64,000 nucleotides of DNA from Polaribacter gangjinensis (GTDB lineage Bacteria > Bacteroidota > Bacteroidia > Flavobacteriales > Flavobacteriaceae), in contig NZ_CP150662.1 of assembly GCF_038024125.1 (NCBI RefSeq), forward strand, positions 265,501-329,500, in the 5' to 3' direction. How positions within the stretch are numbered: position 1 is the stretch's first letter; each line of letters opens with the position of its first letter. The translations under genes and the position numbers were made by a program. Positions 46,980-56,148 of the stretch are shown here, in pieces. The notes beneath the pieces are model-generated. The model had not been told where the DNA came from. It did not search any database and saw nothing but the letters and a program-made list of their open reading frames with translations.

Positions 46980-47866
46980 AAAGTTTTATAAAAGCAGCTC
47001 GTTTGAGAACCTTACCACTTTCTGTTTCAGGAATTATTGTGGGAAGTTCTCTAGGAAATGACACCTCAATTTTAAATTCTGCTATTTTTTGGTTAGCGAT
47101 TGTTACAACAATCGGCTTTCAGGTATTGTCCAATTTCGCGAATGATTATGGAGATGGAATTAAAGGTTCAGATAAAAATAGAACTGGTGAAGCAAGAATG
47201 GTCGCTTCTGGGGCAATTACTCCAAAACAAATGAAAAATGCCATGATTGTGACAACAATTATCACCTTATTAGTGGCTATTTTATTAATTTTTATCGCTT
47301 TTGGAAAAGAAAATTTTGGCTATGCAGTTTTGTTTTTTTTCTTGGGAATCGCCTCAATTATTGCCGCTATTAAATATACTGTAGGTAAATCTGCTTATGG
47401 TTATAGTGGTTTTGGAGATGTTTTTGTATTTCTATTTTTCGGATTGCTCAGCGTTGTTGGGAGCTATTTTTTATATACAAAACAGCTTAATTTTCTGATT
47501 TTTTTACCTGCAATAGCAGTCGGATTTTTAAGTACAGCAGTATTAAATTTGAATAATTTACGTGATTTTGAACAAGACAAAATCAATCAAAAAAATACCT
47601 TAGTTGTAAAGTTAGGCATTAGTAACGCAAAAAAATATCATTACTTTTTAATTTTTGGCGCATTGTTTGCAAGTTCTATTTTCGTAATTTTAAATTTCTC
47701 ATCAATCGTGCAATTTTTGTTTTTGATAGCATTCATTCCTTTGATGAAAAATTTGGTTACAGTAGCCAATAATAATCAGCTTTCTGAGTTGGATAGTGAA
47801 CTTAAAAAAGTGGCGTTAAGTACTTTTTTGTTTGCAATTATTTTTGGAATTGTAAACTCTTTATAA
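46970..47866 (+). CDS. menA: 1,4-dihydroxy-2-naphthoate polyprenyltransferase
   Basis: 298 residues with eight to nine membrane helices. The UbiA/MenA motif NDYGDGIKGSDK (first Asp-rich site, preceded by VLSNFA) and the second, NLNNLRDFEQDKINQK, are both intact. It attaches the isoprenoid tail to DHNA, making demethylmenaquinone. menC and menE follow in the same operon. Confidence 0.95.
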   Translation: MDVKSFIKAARLRTLPLSVSGIIVGSSLGNDTSILNSAIFWLAIVTTIGFQVLSNFANDYGDGIKGSDKNRTGEARMVASGAITPKQMKNAMIVTTIITLLVAILLIFIAFGKENFGYAVLFFFLGIASIIAAIKYTVGKSAYGYSGFGDVFVFLFFGLLSVVGSYFLYTKQLNFLIFLPAIAVGFLSTAVLNLNNLRDFEQDKINQKNTLVVKLGISNAKKYHYFLIFGALFASSIFVILNFSSIVQFLFLIAFIPLMKNLVTVANNNQLSELDSELKKVALSTFLFAIIFGIVNSL

Positions 47867-47874
47867 CTTAAATT

Positions 47875-48702
47875 ATGAAAAATAGTGCGTTATTTTTTTT
47901 GATTGGATTGCTTTTTATCACTTGTAAAAATTCAGATGCAAATACTGTAGAATTTACAAATTTGTCAGATTCTAAAATGAATTTGACAAATTCAATGCAA
48001 ACCAAGAAATCATTTTCAGTGAATGAAACATCAAACACAGTTTTAAAAGAACCTATTTCCAGAAAATTAATCAAAAATGGAAATGTCGTTTTTGAAACCT
48101 CTGATTTGGAAAAAACAAAAGCGAATATTGAACATTTAGTGCAAAAATTTGATGGATATATCTCATCAGATTCTAAAAATGAATATGATAATAAGATAAA
48201 TTATTATCTCAACATCAGAATTCCAGCACAATACTTTGATTCAATTTTAAAAGGAATTTCCAATCAAATTTCAAAATTCGATTCTAAAGAAATTACCATT
48301 TCTGATGTTACTGAAGAATTCCTAGACATTGAATCTCGTTTAAAAAACAAAAAAGAACTCGAAAAACGCTATTTAGAAATTCTACAACAATCTAAAAGTG
48401 TAGAAGATATTTTGAATGTTGAACGCGAATTAGGAAAATTACGTGAAGAAATCGAAGCAACTGAAGGAAGATTGAATTACCTTTCCAACCAAGTTTCTTT
48501 TTCAACATTGTCTGTTTCATTCTATAAAAAAGTATCCAATGAAACTTCCTTTTTTGGAAAAATAGGAGAGAGCTTTACAAATGGATTTGATAATTTCAAA
48601 TCATTTTTGCTATTTATTGTAACGGTTTGGCCATTCGTTATGATTATTCCAATTAGTTATTTTTTAATCAAAAAATGGCGTCATAGAAAACTTAAAAAAT
48701 GA
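47875..48702 (+). CDS. DUF4349 lipoprotein with C-terminal membrane helix
   Basis: 275 residues. A lipobox LLFITC ends the signal peptide (Cys about 17). DUF4349 covers about 60-265: RKLIKNGNVVFETSDLEKTK, VQKFDGYISSD, an ISDVTEEFLDIESRLKNKK block, a long coiled helix (about 150-205), and a final helix (about 238-262, FLLFIVTVWPFVMIIPISYFL) followed by KKWRHRKLKK. Function unknown. It sits in the men operon by spacing (8 bp after menA, 4-base overlap with the next gene), with no known enzyme role. Confidence 0.85.
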   Translation: MKNSALFFLIGLLFITCKNSDANTVEFTNLSDSKMNLTNSMQTKKSFSVNETSNTVLKEPISRKLIKNGNVVFETSDLEKTKANIEHLVQKFDGYISSDSKNEYDNKINYYLNIRIPAQYFDSILKGISNQISKFDSKEITISDVTEEFLDIESRLKNKKELEKRYLEILQQSKSVEDILNVERELGKLREEIEATEGRLNYLSNQVSFSTLSVSFYKKVSNETSFFGKIGESFTNGFDNFKSFLLFIVTVWPFVMIIPISYFLIKKWRHRKLKK

Positions 48703-49211
48703 AAAGAATTAAAATTATTTTAGGAATTATCTCTGTAATTGTGCTAGTGTTTTTTGCCACTGGCTCTTTTATCAAAGAGACAAATTATACTGTTCAAATT
48801 CAAATTAATAAGCCAATTGCACAAGTTTTTGATGCTTTTACAACTATTGAGAATAAAAAACAATGGATTCCAGAACTAAAATCGGTTGAAGTTGTCAATG
48901 AAAATATTGGAAAAACGGGAAGTGAATATCAATTAATGATTCAAAATCAAGATCAAAAAATGTTGATTTCTGAAAAAATTATGGCTTATGTTCCCAATAA
49001 AAAAGTAACGCTTTTTCACAATGCCGAAAATATGTTGAAAACCAATGATTATGTGTTTTCAGAATCTAATGGTTTGACAAACATTACATTACAAGCAACT
49101 TGTAGCAGTGATTCTTATTTGATGTCGTGTTTATTTCCTTATTTCAAGGGTACTTTTAAAAATCAAGATTTGTCATATTTAACCAATTTTAAAGCTTTTC
49201 TTGAACAATAA
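48699..49211 (+). CDS. SRPBCC-fold (START-like) protein
   Basis: 170 residues with an N-terminal membrane helix or signal segment (IILGIISVIVLVFFATGSF). The SRPBCC fold is suggested by YTVQIQINKPIAQVFDAFTT, IENKKQWIPELKSVEVV and the strands that follow. Such proteins bind small lipids or polyketides. It overlaps the DUF4349 gene by four bases. The next gene (menC) starts eight bases after its stop. Confidence 0.8.
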   Translation: MKRIKIILGIISVIVLVFFATGSFIKETNYTVQIQINKPIAQVFDAFTTIENKKQWIPELKSVEVVNENIGKTGSEYQLMIQNQDQKMLISEKIMAYVPNKKVTLFHNAENMLKTNDYVFSESNGLTNITLQATCSSDSYLMSCLFPYFKGTFKNQDLSYLTNFKAFLEQ

Positions 49212-49218
49212 TTTTTTG

Positions 49219-50259
49219 ATGACAATTACAGCAAGTTATAAAAAATACATTCTCAATTTTAAAAATCCAAGTGGTACTTCACGTGGCATTTTAAAAACTA
49301 AAGAAACTTGGTTCATCATTTTACAACAAAATGATAAAATTGGCATTGGTGAAACTGGTCTTTTTAGAGGTTTGAGTTGTGATGATGTTCCTAATTACGA
49401 AGAAAAATTACACTGGGTTTGTGAAAATATTCATTTGGGTTTGGAAGTATTATTGCAAGAATTGATAAAGTTTCCATCCATTCAATTTGGGTTGGAACAA
49501 GCTTTTTTATCTCTAAAAAGTCAAACACCTTTTGAGTTATTTCCAACAAAATTCACGCAAGGAAAAGAGGCAATCAATATCAATGGATTGATTTGGATGG
49601 GTGATAAAGATTTTATGAAAACGCAAATCAAAGAAAAGTTAGCAACTGGCTTTTCTTGTATCAAAATGAAAATAGGTGCCATTGATTTTGAGACTGAATT
49701 ATCGTTACTAGCATCCATCAGAAAAGAATTTTCTGCCAATGAAATTGTCTTAAGAGTAGATGCAAATGGAGCTTTTTTACCCAATGAAGCTTTGCAAAAA
49801 TTAGAACAATTGTCAAAATTTGATATACATTCTATTGAGCAACCAATCAAACAAGGACAAATGGAAGCAATGGCCGATTTATGTACTAAAACCCCAGTTC
49901 CTATTGCGTTGGATGAGGAATTGATTGGGGTTTTTTCATCCGAAGAAAGGCAAAAATTGTTATCGACAATTCAACCTCAATACATTATTTTAAAACCAAG
50001 TTTATTAGGTGGTTTTGCCAATAGTTTGGAATGGATTACTTTAGCTGAACAAAACAATTGTGGTTGGTGGATTACGTCAGCTTTAGAGAGCAATGTTGGG
50101 TTAAATGCCATTGCGCAATTTACCTATCATTTGAAAAATCCTTTGCCACAAGGTTTAGGTACTGGAAGTTTATTTACCAATAATTTTGAAAGTCCGTTAG
50201 AAATCAACCACGGAAAATTACAATACAACAACACTAAAAACTGGAACTTTACACTTTAA
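49219..50259 (+). CDS. menC: o-succinylbenzoate synthase (enolase superfamily)
   Basis: 346 residues from the ATG at 49219. A TTG at 49201 would add six residues and overlap the previous gene, so the ATG is preferred. The superfamily residues are in place: acid/base Lys in CIKMKIGA, metal ligands in LRVDANGAF, SIEQPIKQG and IALDEELIG, and the second Lys in ILKPSLLGG. It dehydrates SHCHC to o-succinylbenzoate in menaquinone synthesis, fitting menA and menE in the operon. Confidence 0.9.
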   Translation: MTITASYKKYILNFKNPSGTSRGILKTKETWFIILQQNDKIGIGETGLFRGLSCDDVPNYEEKLHWVCENIHLGLEVLLQELIKFPSIQFGLEQAFLSLKSQTPFELFPTKFTQGKEAININGLIWMGDKDFMKTQIKEKLATGFSCIKMKIGAIDFETELSLLASIRKEFSANEIVLRVDANGAFLPNEALQKLEQLSKFDIHSIEQPIKQGQMEAMADLCTKTPVPIALDEELIGVFSSEERQKLLSTIQPQYIILKPSLLGGFANSLEWITLAEQNNCGWWITSALESNVGLNAIAQFTYHLKNPLPQGLGTGSLFTNNFESPLEINHGKLQYNNTKNWNFTL

Positions 50260-50261
50260 AA

Positions 50262-51179
50262 ATGAATTACATACAGCAAGCTTTTACCGGAAAATTGGGC
50301 ATGTGGAAATACTTAGTTGTTTCTGTTTTTTTCTTCGGGTTCATGGGATTGAATTTGTTAGCCATCTTTTTATTAGATTTTGATGTGGATCAAATCATGA
50401 AAGATCAAATTGCTTTGAAAGGCTCTAATCAGGTATTATTTGAAAACTTAGTTCCTTTTGCAATTGGTTTAGGGGCTGTATTTTTTTGGGTAAAATATGT
50501 TCACAATCAAAGAATTAGAACCTTAACAACTTCCAGAAAAAAGGTTGATTGGAAACGTGTTTTCTTTGCTTTTTCACTTTGGGGAACAATTACAGCCTTA
50601 TTTATTTTTATTGATTATCAATTTTCTCCAGAAGATTATAGAGTTAATTTTCAGCTAGAGCCTTTTTTATATTTGATGTTGATTGCTGTTTTTTTGATTC
50701 CTTTACAAACCAGTTTCGAAGAATATTTTTTTAGAGGATATTTAATGCAAGGATTAGGCGTAGCTACTAAAAATAGATGGTTTCCTTTGATAGTTACGTC
50801 ACTTGTTTTCGGATTATTGCACATTGCCAATCCTGAAGTAGAAAAATTAGGATACGGAATTTTAGTGTATTATATAGGTACTGGATTTTTTTTAGGAATT
50901 GTAACTTTGATGGATGAAGGTTTGGAACTAGCTTTGGGTTTTCATGCTGCAAATAATTTGATTACAGCTTTATTGGTAACAGCCAATTGGACTGCTTTTC
51001 AAACAAATTCTGTTTTGATTGATGTTTCCATGCCAAAATTAGGTGCTGATGTGTACCTTCCTGTATTTGTTGTTTTTCCTGTTTTAGGGTTAATTTTTTC
51101 AAAGAAATATGGTTGGTCAAATTGGAAAGAAAAACTCACTGGAAAAATTGAAGAACCAGTCATTTCAAACGAACAATAA
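50262..51179 (+). CDS. CPBP-family intramembrane glutamic/metallo-protease
   Basis: 305 residues, about eight membrane helices. The Abi/CAAX-protease motifs are TSFEEYFFRGYLMQG (EEXXXR), VFGLLHIANPE (FxxxH) and LGFHAANNL (HxxxN). Substrate unknown; relatives act on prenylated proteins, signal peptides or bacteriocins. It sits two bases after menC and before menE in the same operon, a common order in Flavobacteriaceae although its link to menaquinone is not known. Confidence 0.92.
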   Translation: MNYIQQAFTGKLGMWKYLVVSVFFFGFMGLNLLAIFLLDFDVDQIMKDQIALKGSNQVLFENLVPFAIGLGAVFFWVKYVHNQRIRTLTTSRKKVDWKRVFFAFSLWGTITALFIFIDYQFSPEDYRVNFQLEPFLYLMLIAVFLIPLQTSFEEYFFRGYLMQGLGVATKNRWFPLIVTSLVFGLLHIANPEVEKLGYGILVYYIGTGFFLGIVTLMDEGLELALGFHAANNLITALLVTANWTAFQTNSVLIDVSMPKLGADVYLPVFVVFPVLGLIFSKKYGWSNWKEKLTGKIEEPVISNEQ

Positions 51180-51200
51180 GTTTTATTGATTTTAATTTTG

Positions 51201-52271
51201 ATGGAAAATAAATTTCATAAACACTTTCAATTCAATGGAAAATCCTTTGATACGGTTAATGAAATTTTAGAATTCACATCAAATATTTCTACTGAAATTC
51301 ACACTTTTTTACAAGATTGGTTTTCAAATAGACTAACAATTACTGTTCAAACTTCGGGTTCAACTGGCACACCAAAAAGTATTGAACTCCAAAAAAAGCA
51401 CATGATAAATTCTGCTTTTGCTACAGCTCATTATTTTGATTTACCTGCAAAAACAACAGCCTTACTCTGTTTGCCAATAACTTATATTGCAGGTAAAATG
51501 ATGTTGATTCGTGCCATCAATATAGGTTGGCATTTAGATATTGTAGAAGCAACTTTACATCCATTAAAAAATGTGACGAAAAGCTATGATTTTTCAGCTA
51601 TGGTGCCTTTACAATTGGAAAATTCTTTAGATAAAATAGATGGTATTAAAAAACTAATTGTGGGTGGAGGAGTAGTTTCGAATCAATTGCAACAAAAGTT
51701 ACAAAAGATTGATTGTCATGTTTTTGCAACATACGGAATGACAGAAACCATTACGCATATTGCCGTTAAAAAGTTGAATCATGTTCATAAGTATCCCAAT
51801 TTTTATGAGGTTTTACCTAATGTTACTATTTATAAAGACCAACGAAATTGTTTGGTAATTGAGGCTAAAAATGTTGCTGAAAAAGTATTGTTTACCAATG
51901 ATGTTGTACAATTAATTTCACATAAAAAGTTTGATTGGTTAGGTCGTTTTGACAATGTAATCAATTCTGGAGGCATCAAATTGCATCCTGAAACGATTGA
52001 AGAAAAATTAGCAAAAGTAATTGAAAATCGTTTTTTTGTGGCTGGAATTCACGATGATCAATTGGGAGAAAAACTCATCTTGGTGATAGAATCATTAGTA
52101 AAAATAGAAAATGAAACTTTAACAAAAATGGAACTATTTTCAAAGATAAAATCTTTAAAAACTCTTTCAAAATTCGAAATTCCGAAAGAAATTTATTTTA
52201 TAAATTCTTTTACAGAAACAACTTCTGGTAAAATTCAACGCAAAAAAAACTTAGAAAAACTCGGATTTTAA
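51201..52271 (+). CDS. menE: o-succinylbenzoate-CoA ligase, short form (AMP-binding)
   Basis: 356 residues from the ATG at 51201 (an upstream start at 51186 would add five). The adenylate-forming motifs are TSGSTGTPKSIELQKKH (about 55-71), ATYGMTETITH, GRFDNVINSGGIKLHPE and the C-terminal SGKIQRKKN with catalytic Lys. It is roughly 100 residues shorter than typical MenE, with a reduced N-terminal part, as seen in Flavobacteriaceae. It activates OSB with CoA. The stop overlaps that of the convergent fnr-like gene by four bases inside a palindrome. Confidence 0.88.
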   Translation: MENKFHKHFQFNGKSFDTVNEILEFTSNISTEIHTFLQDWFSNRLTITVQTSGSTGTPKSIELQKKHMINSAFATAHYFDLPAKTTALLCLPITYIAGKMMLIRAINIGWHLDIVEATLHPLKNVTKSYDFSAMVPLQLENSLDKIDGIKKLIVGGGVVSNQLQQKLQKIDCHVFATYGMTETITHIAVKKLNHVHKYPNFYEVLPNVTIYKDQRNCLVIEAKNVAEKVLFTNDVVQLISHKKFDWLGRFDNVINSGGIKLHPETIEEKLAKVIENRFFVAGIHDDQLGEKLILVIESLVKIENETLTKMELFSKIKSLKTLSKFEIPKEIYFINSFTETTSGKIQRKKNLEKLGF

Positions 52272-52277
52272 AATCCG
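52262..52277. other. 16-bp perfect palindrome spanning both stop codons of menE and the Crp/Fnr gene
   Basis: CGGATTTTAAAATCCG (52262-52277) holds the menE stop (TAA 52269-52271) and the convergent stop (minus-strand TAA, 52268-52270). It makes both proteins end in Gly-Phe. A six-base stem with a TTAA loop could form a weak terminator. Confidence 0.9.
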
Positions 52278-52954
52278 TTTGCAATTTTTTCTAATTCGTT
52301 TTTATTCGTAATAATGATGTTTTTCCCTTGAAAATCTATGAATTTACTTTTCTTAAATTCTGACAACAATCGAATGCAAGATTCAGTGGCAGTACCAATT
52401 ATATTCGCAATATCTTCTCTAGAAAGTTGCAAATCAATAGCACCTAAATCATTCACACCAAACTTTGTTTGAAGTTTTATAAGTGTTTCTGCCAATCGTT
52501 GTTTCACGCTTTTTTGAGCCATATCAACAACTAAATTATCAGAATTTTTTAAAGAAATTGCCATGTTTTTTAAAACATCCATCGTAAAATTAGGGTTCTT
52601 TTCCAAATCTCTAATAATCTCTTCTTTAGGGATAAAACACACTTCCATGTCTTCCAAAGCAATAGCATTTAAATTAGAAACTTCCTCTGAAATCAAACTT
52701 CTTTCCCCTAATAAATCGCCTCTTGTAATTAAATTTACGATTTGATTTTTTCCGTTTTCACTCATTTTAGAAACTTTACAAACCCCATCTTTAATACAAT
52801 ATACCCCATTCAAATAATCTCCTTCTTCAAAAATAGGTTCTCCTTTTTTAATGATTTTAGAGGTTTTACAATTAGACATTCTAACAAGATCGTCTTTAGA
52901 AAGATGTTTCAAAGAATTGAACTGACGTACAATACATTGTTCACATTTGCTCAT
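52268..52954 (-). CDS. Crp/Fnr-family regulator with Cys-rich N-terminus (probable O2-responsive FNR)
   Basis: 228 residues from the ATG at 52954; a longer reading from 53002 (extra MSVFLYLWEGT) covers the promoter region and is unlikely. N-terminal cysteines C4, C7 and C29, plus C53 and C59, resemble the 4Fe-4S ligands of FNR. The cyclic-nucleotide-like fold (about 20-140: GEPIFEEGDYLNGVYCIKDG, NLITRGDLLGERSLI) is followed by the helix-turn-helix QLSREDIANIIGTATESCIRLLSEFKK (about 178-205). It stands divergent from ccoI and close to the cbb3 genes, as expected for an oxygen sensor that turns them on. Confidence 0.9.
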   Translation of the reverse strand: MSKCEQCIVRQFNSLKHLSKDDLVRMSNCKTSKIIKKGEPIFEEGDYLNGVYCIKDGVCKVSKMSENGKNQIVNLITRGDLLGERSLISEEVSNLNAIALEDMEVCFIPKEEIIRDLEKNPNFTMDVLKNMAISLKNSDNLVVDMAQKSVKQRLAETLIKLQTKFGVNDLGAIDLQLSREDIANIIGTATESCIRLLSEFKKSKFIDFQGKNIIITNKNELEKIANGF

Positions 52955-52996
52955 GACATTTAGATTTTTTGTGCCTTCCCAAAGGTACAGAAAAAC

Positions 52997-53008
52997 TGAC
53001 AAAAATCA
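52997..53008. promoter_or_regulatory. predicted Crp/Fnr operator (TGA-N6-TCA) between fnr-like gene and ccoI
   Basis: TGACAAAAATCA: TGA-N6-TCA, the core of FNR/CRP sites (TTGAT-N4-ATCAA). Its centre (53002.5) is 36.5 bases before the end of the TTTG of a degenerate -7 box (53036-53039), about -42 from the expected start of ccoI transcription. Confidence 0.5.
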
Positions 53009-53059
53009 TATAATTATTATTATACTTATTAGAAATTTGCATCAGGCAAAAGAGCAAAT

Positions 53060-55432
53060 ATGAATACTACACATTGTTATCATTGTGGAGAAACTTGTAA
53101 TGATACTGAAATTCAGAAAGATGATAAAATTTTCTGTTGCAATGGTTGCAAAACTGTGTACGAAATTTTTTCTGAAAATGAACTGACTTGTTATTACGAT
53201 TTTCAAGAAAATCCAGGTGCAATTCCTGCTGATATCAAAGGAAAATATGATTTTTTAGATACGAAAAGTATTGCTGAAAAGTTATTGGAATTTGACAATG
53301 GAACCACACAAATTATCACTTTTTTCATTCCTCATATTCATTGTAGTTCTTGCATTTGGGTATTAGAAAATCTGCACAAACTGAACCCTAAAATCAATTC
53401 ATCTCAAGTTGATTTTCCCAAAAAGACAGTACGAATCACTTTTCACTCTGAAGATATTTCACTAAAAGAATTGGTATTGCTTTTAAGTTCTATTGGTTAT
53501 GAACCTTACATCAGTTTAGAAGATTATGAATCAGGAAAAAAAGCTGTAGATAGAAGCTTGATATACAAACTCGGAATTGCAGGGTTTGCTTTTGGAAATG
53601 TGATGTTTTTATCATTTCCAGAATATTTTGAAGTTTCAGAATATTGGCTTGATCATTACAAAAATACCTTTCGTTGGTTGATGTTTTTGTTTTCACTACC
53701 TGTCGTTTTTTATTCAGGAAATGGCTATTTTATAGCTGCTTACAAAGGGTTGAAATCAAAAATTTTAAACATTGATGTACCAATTGCCTTAGGAATTGCA
53801 GTATTGTTTATCCGAAGTTTTGTTGAAATTTTATTTGATTTGGGTACAGGTTTTTTTGATAGCCTTACAGGATTGGTCTTTTTCTTATTACTAGGAAAGT
53901 TTTTTCAACAAAAAACCTATAATTTTTTGTCTTTTGAGCGTGATTTTAAATCGTATTTTCCAATAGCAGTCACCAAAATATTGGCTGATGGAAAAGAAGA
54001 GAATATTCAAATTTATGAGGTAAAAAAAGGCGACAGATTATTGATTCGCAATCAAGAATTGATTCCTGTTGACGGAATTTTAATCAACGGAAATGCTCAA
54101 ATAGATTACAGTTTTGTGACTGGTGAAGCTGTTGCCGTTTCAAAAAAATCAGGAGATAAATTATTTGCAGGAGGAAAACAATTGGCAGGAATTCTTGAAA
54201 TGGAAGTATTAGCGTCAGTTTCACAAAGTTATTTAACCCAATTGTGGAGTAATGACGTTTTTAAAACTGATAAAACTTCGAATTTTAAAAATATCACAGA
54301 TACCATTAGTAAAAACTTTACCATTTTTGTGTTGACAATAGCAACTGTTTCAACCTTATTTTGGCTATTTTTTGATGTTTCAAAAGCCTTAAATGTGTTT
54401 ACTGCAGTGCTTATTATTGCCTGTCCTTGTGCCATTGCTTTGGCAGCTCCTTTTACCTTAGGAAACTTATTGCGTATTTTTGGAAAGAAAAAGTTTTACT
54501 TAAAAAATGCGACTGTCATTGAGCAATTGGCTACTATAGATACTGTTATTTTTGACAAAACAGGTACCTTAACAACCGCCAAAGAAAGTGCTGTTTCTTA
54601 TGACGGAATTGAGTTACATTCTAATGAAATTCAGTTATTAAAAAGTTCATTACGCGCTTCTAATCATCCTTTAAGCAGAACCATTTACAACTCTTTTCAA
54701 AACATAAAATCCATTGCAATTGATGATTTTAAAGAAATAACAGGAAAAGGAATTGAGGTTCGTCATAAAAATACTTTTTTAAAAATAGGCGCTGCTGATT
54801 TTGTAAAAAATAGTACAGAAAATATCCATTTAGACACTGCTGTACACATCAGTTTTGATGGAATTTACAAAGGAAAGTTTACACTAAAAAACACCTACAG
54901 AAAAGGTTTACATTCACTTTTTGATTCCTTAAAAAATAATTTTAATTTGGCTGTGGTTTCAGGAGATAATAGTGGAGAAAAGGATTTTTTATCCGAAAAC
55001 TTACCCAAAAACACTACCTTACTTTTCAATAAAAAACCTGAAGATAAATTACAAATTGTAGCTGATTATCAATCAAAACACAAAAAAGTAGCGATGATTG
55101 GTGATGGCTTGAATGATGCAGGCGCATTAGCCAAAAGTGATGTTGGCATTGCCTTATCAGAAAATATCAACGTGTTTTCGCCAGCTTGTGATGCCATTTT
55201 AGATGCCAGCCAATTTGAAAAAATAGATAAGTATTTGTGGGCATCTAAAAAAGCAGTATCTATTATAAAATACAGTTTTTTACTGTCTTTTTGTTACAAT
55301 GTTATTGGATTGTATTTTGCAGTTACTGGTCAGTTAATGCCTGTTATTGCAGCTATTTTAATGCCAATAAGTTCAATCAGTATTGTTATTTTCACAACCA
55401 TTGCTACCAATTTGGTAGGAAAAAAAATCTAA
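53060..55432 (+). CDS. ccoI: P-type copper ATPase for cbb3 oxidase (CcoI/FixI)
   Basis: 790 residues. A Cys-rich N-terminal domain ([13 protein letters not shown]; about 6-36) and an HMA domain with HCSSC (C95, C98) are followed by eight membrane helices, the CPC ion motif (455-457, IACPCAIAL), DKTGTLT (D499 phosphorylated) and [10 protein letters not shown]. It exports copper to the periplasm for the CuB centre of cbb3 oxidase. deoD starts five bases after its stop and hemN nine bases after that. The gene is divergent from the Crp/Fnr regulator. Confidence 0.95.
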   Translation: MNTTHCYHCGETCNDTEIQKDDKIFCCNGCKTVYEIFSENELTCYYDFQENPGAIPADIKGKYDFLDTKSIAEKLLEFDNGTTQIITFFIPHIHCSSCIWVLENLHKLNPKINSSQVDFPKKTVRITFHSEDISLKELVLLLSSIGYEPYISLEDYESGKKAVDRSLIYKLGIAGFAFGNVMFLSFPEYFEVSEYWLDHYKNTFRWLMFLFSLPVVFYSGNGYFIAAYKGLKSKILNIDVPIALGIAVLFIRSFVEILFDLGTGFFDSLTGLVFFLLLGKFFQQKTYNFLSFERDFKSYFPIAVTKILADGKEENIQIYEVKKGDRLLIRNQELIPVDGILINGNAQIDYSFVTGEAVAVSKKSGDKLFAGGKQLAGILEMEVLASVSQSYLTQLWSNDVFKTDKTSNFKNITDTISKNFTIFVLTIATVSTLFWLFFDVSKALNVFTAVLIIACPCAIALAAPFTLGNLLRIFGKKKFYLKNATVIEQLATIDTVIFDKTGTLTTAKESAVSYDGIELHSNEIQLLKSSLRASNHPLSRTIYNSFQNIKSIAIDDFKEITGKGIEVRHKNTFLKIGAADFVKNSTENIHLDTAVHISFDGIYKGKFTLKNTYRKGLHSLFDSLKNNFNLAVVSGDNSGEKDFLSENLPKNTTLLFNKKPEDKLQIVADYQSKHKKVAMIGDGLNDAGALAKSDVGIALSENINVFSPACDAILDASQFEKIDKYLWASKKAVSIIKYSFLLSFCYNVIGLYFAVTGQLMPVIAAILMPISSISIVIFTTIATNLVGKKI

Positions 55433-55437
55433 AAATT

Positions 55438-56139
55438 ATGAGTGTTCATATCGAAGCAAAAAAGGATCAAATAGCCGAAACGATTTTATTACCTGGAGAT
55501 CCAATGAGAGCAAAATGGATTGCAGATACATTTTTAAAAGATGCTTTTCTTTACAATGATGTTCGTGGAATGTTGGGTTTTACGGGCACTTACAAAGGAA
55601 AAAGAATTTCAGTACAAGGTACAGGAATGGGCATTCCATCAACCTTGATTTATTGTCACGAATTGATAACGGAGTATGGTGTAAAAAACTTAATCAGAGT
55701 AGGTTCTGCAGGGTCTTATCAAAAAGAGGTGCACATCAGAGATATTGTAATTGCCATGGCTGCATCTACCAATTCTGGGTTGAACACCATTCGTTTTAAT
55801 GGAGCAGATTTTGCGCCCACTGCAAGTTTTGAGTTGTTTCAAAAAGCGATTGAAATTGCCAAACAAAAGAATATTCCAGTAAAGGCGGGTGGAATTTTAA
55901 GTTCTGATGAATTTTATGCGGATGATTTTGATTCCTATCAAAAATGGGCAGATTATGGAGTGTTGTGCGTAGAAATGGAAACTTCTGGATTGTACACCAT
56001 TGCTGCAAAACATCAGGTGAATGCATTATCAATTTTAACCATTTCTGATAATTTGGTTACCAAAGAACGCACTACTGCTGATGAACGCGAACAAACTTTT
56101 AGAGAAATGATTGAAATTGCTTTAGAATTAGCACTTTAA
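55438..56139 (+). CDS. deoD: purine-nucleoside phosphorylase, DeoD type
   Basis: 233 residues from the ATG at 55438 (the frame is open further upstream, but that part is the ccoI end read in another frame). Blocks [64 protein letters not shown] and ILTISDNL are typical of the hexameric DeoD/PNP family. It cleaves purine (deoxy)nucleosides with phosphate. Its tight placement between ccoI and hemN puts it inside the low-oxygen operon, an unusual partner. Confidence 0.95.
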   Translation: MSVHIEAKKDQIAETILLPGDPMRAKWIADTFLKDAFLYNDVRGMLGFTGTYKGKRISVQGTGMGIPSTLIYCHELITEYGVKNLIRVGSAGSYQKEVHIRDIVIAMAASTNSGLNTIRFNGADFAPTASFELFQKAIEIAKQKNIPVKAGGILSSDEFYADDFDSYQKWADYGVLCVEMETSGLYTIAAKHQVNALSILTISDNLVTKERTTADEREQTFREMIEIALELAL

Positions 56140-56148
56140 ACTTACGAA

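Noticed and set aside
52955..53002. N-terminal extension of the Crp/Fnr protein from 53002
   Set aside because: It lies in the divergent promoter and operator region; the ATG at 52954 begins the Cys-rich sequence expected for an FNR.
55291..55437. N-terminal extension of deoD
   Set aside because: It is the end of ccoI read in another frame; the family start [11 protein letters not shown] is at 55438.
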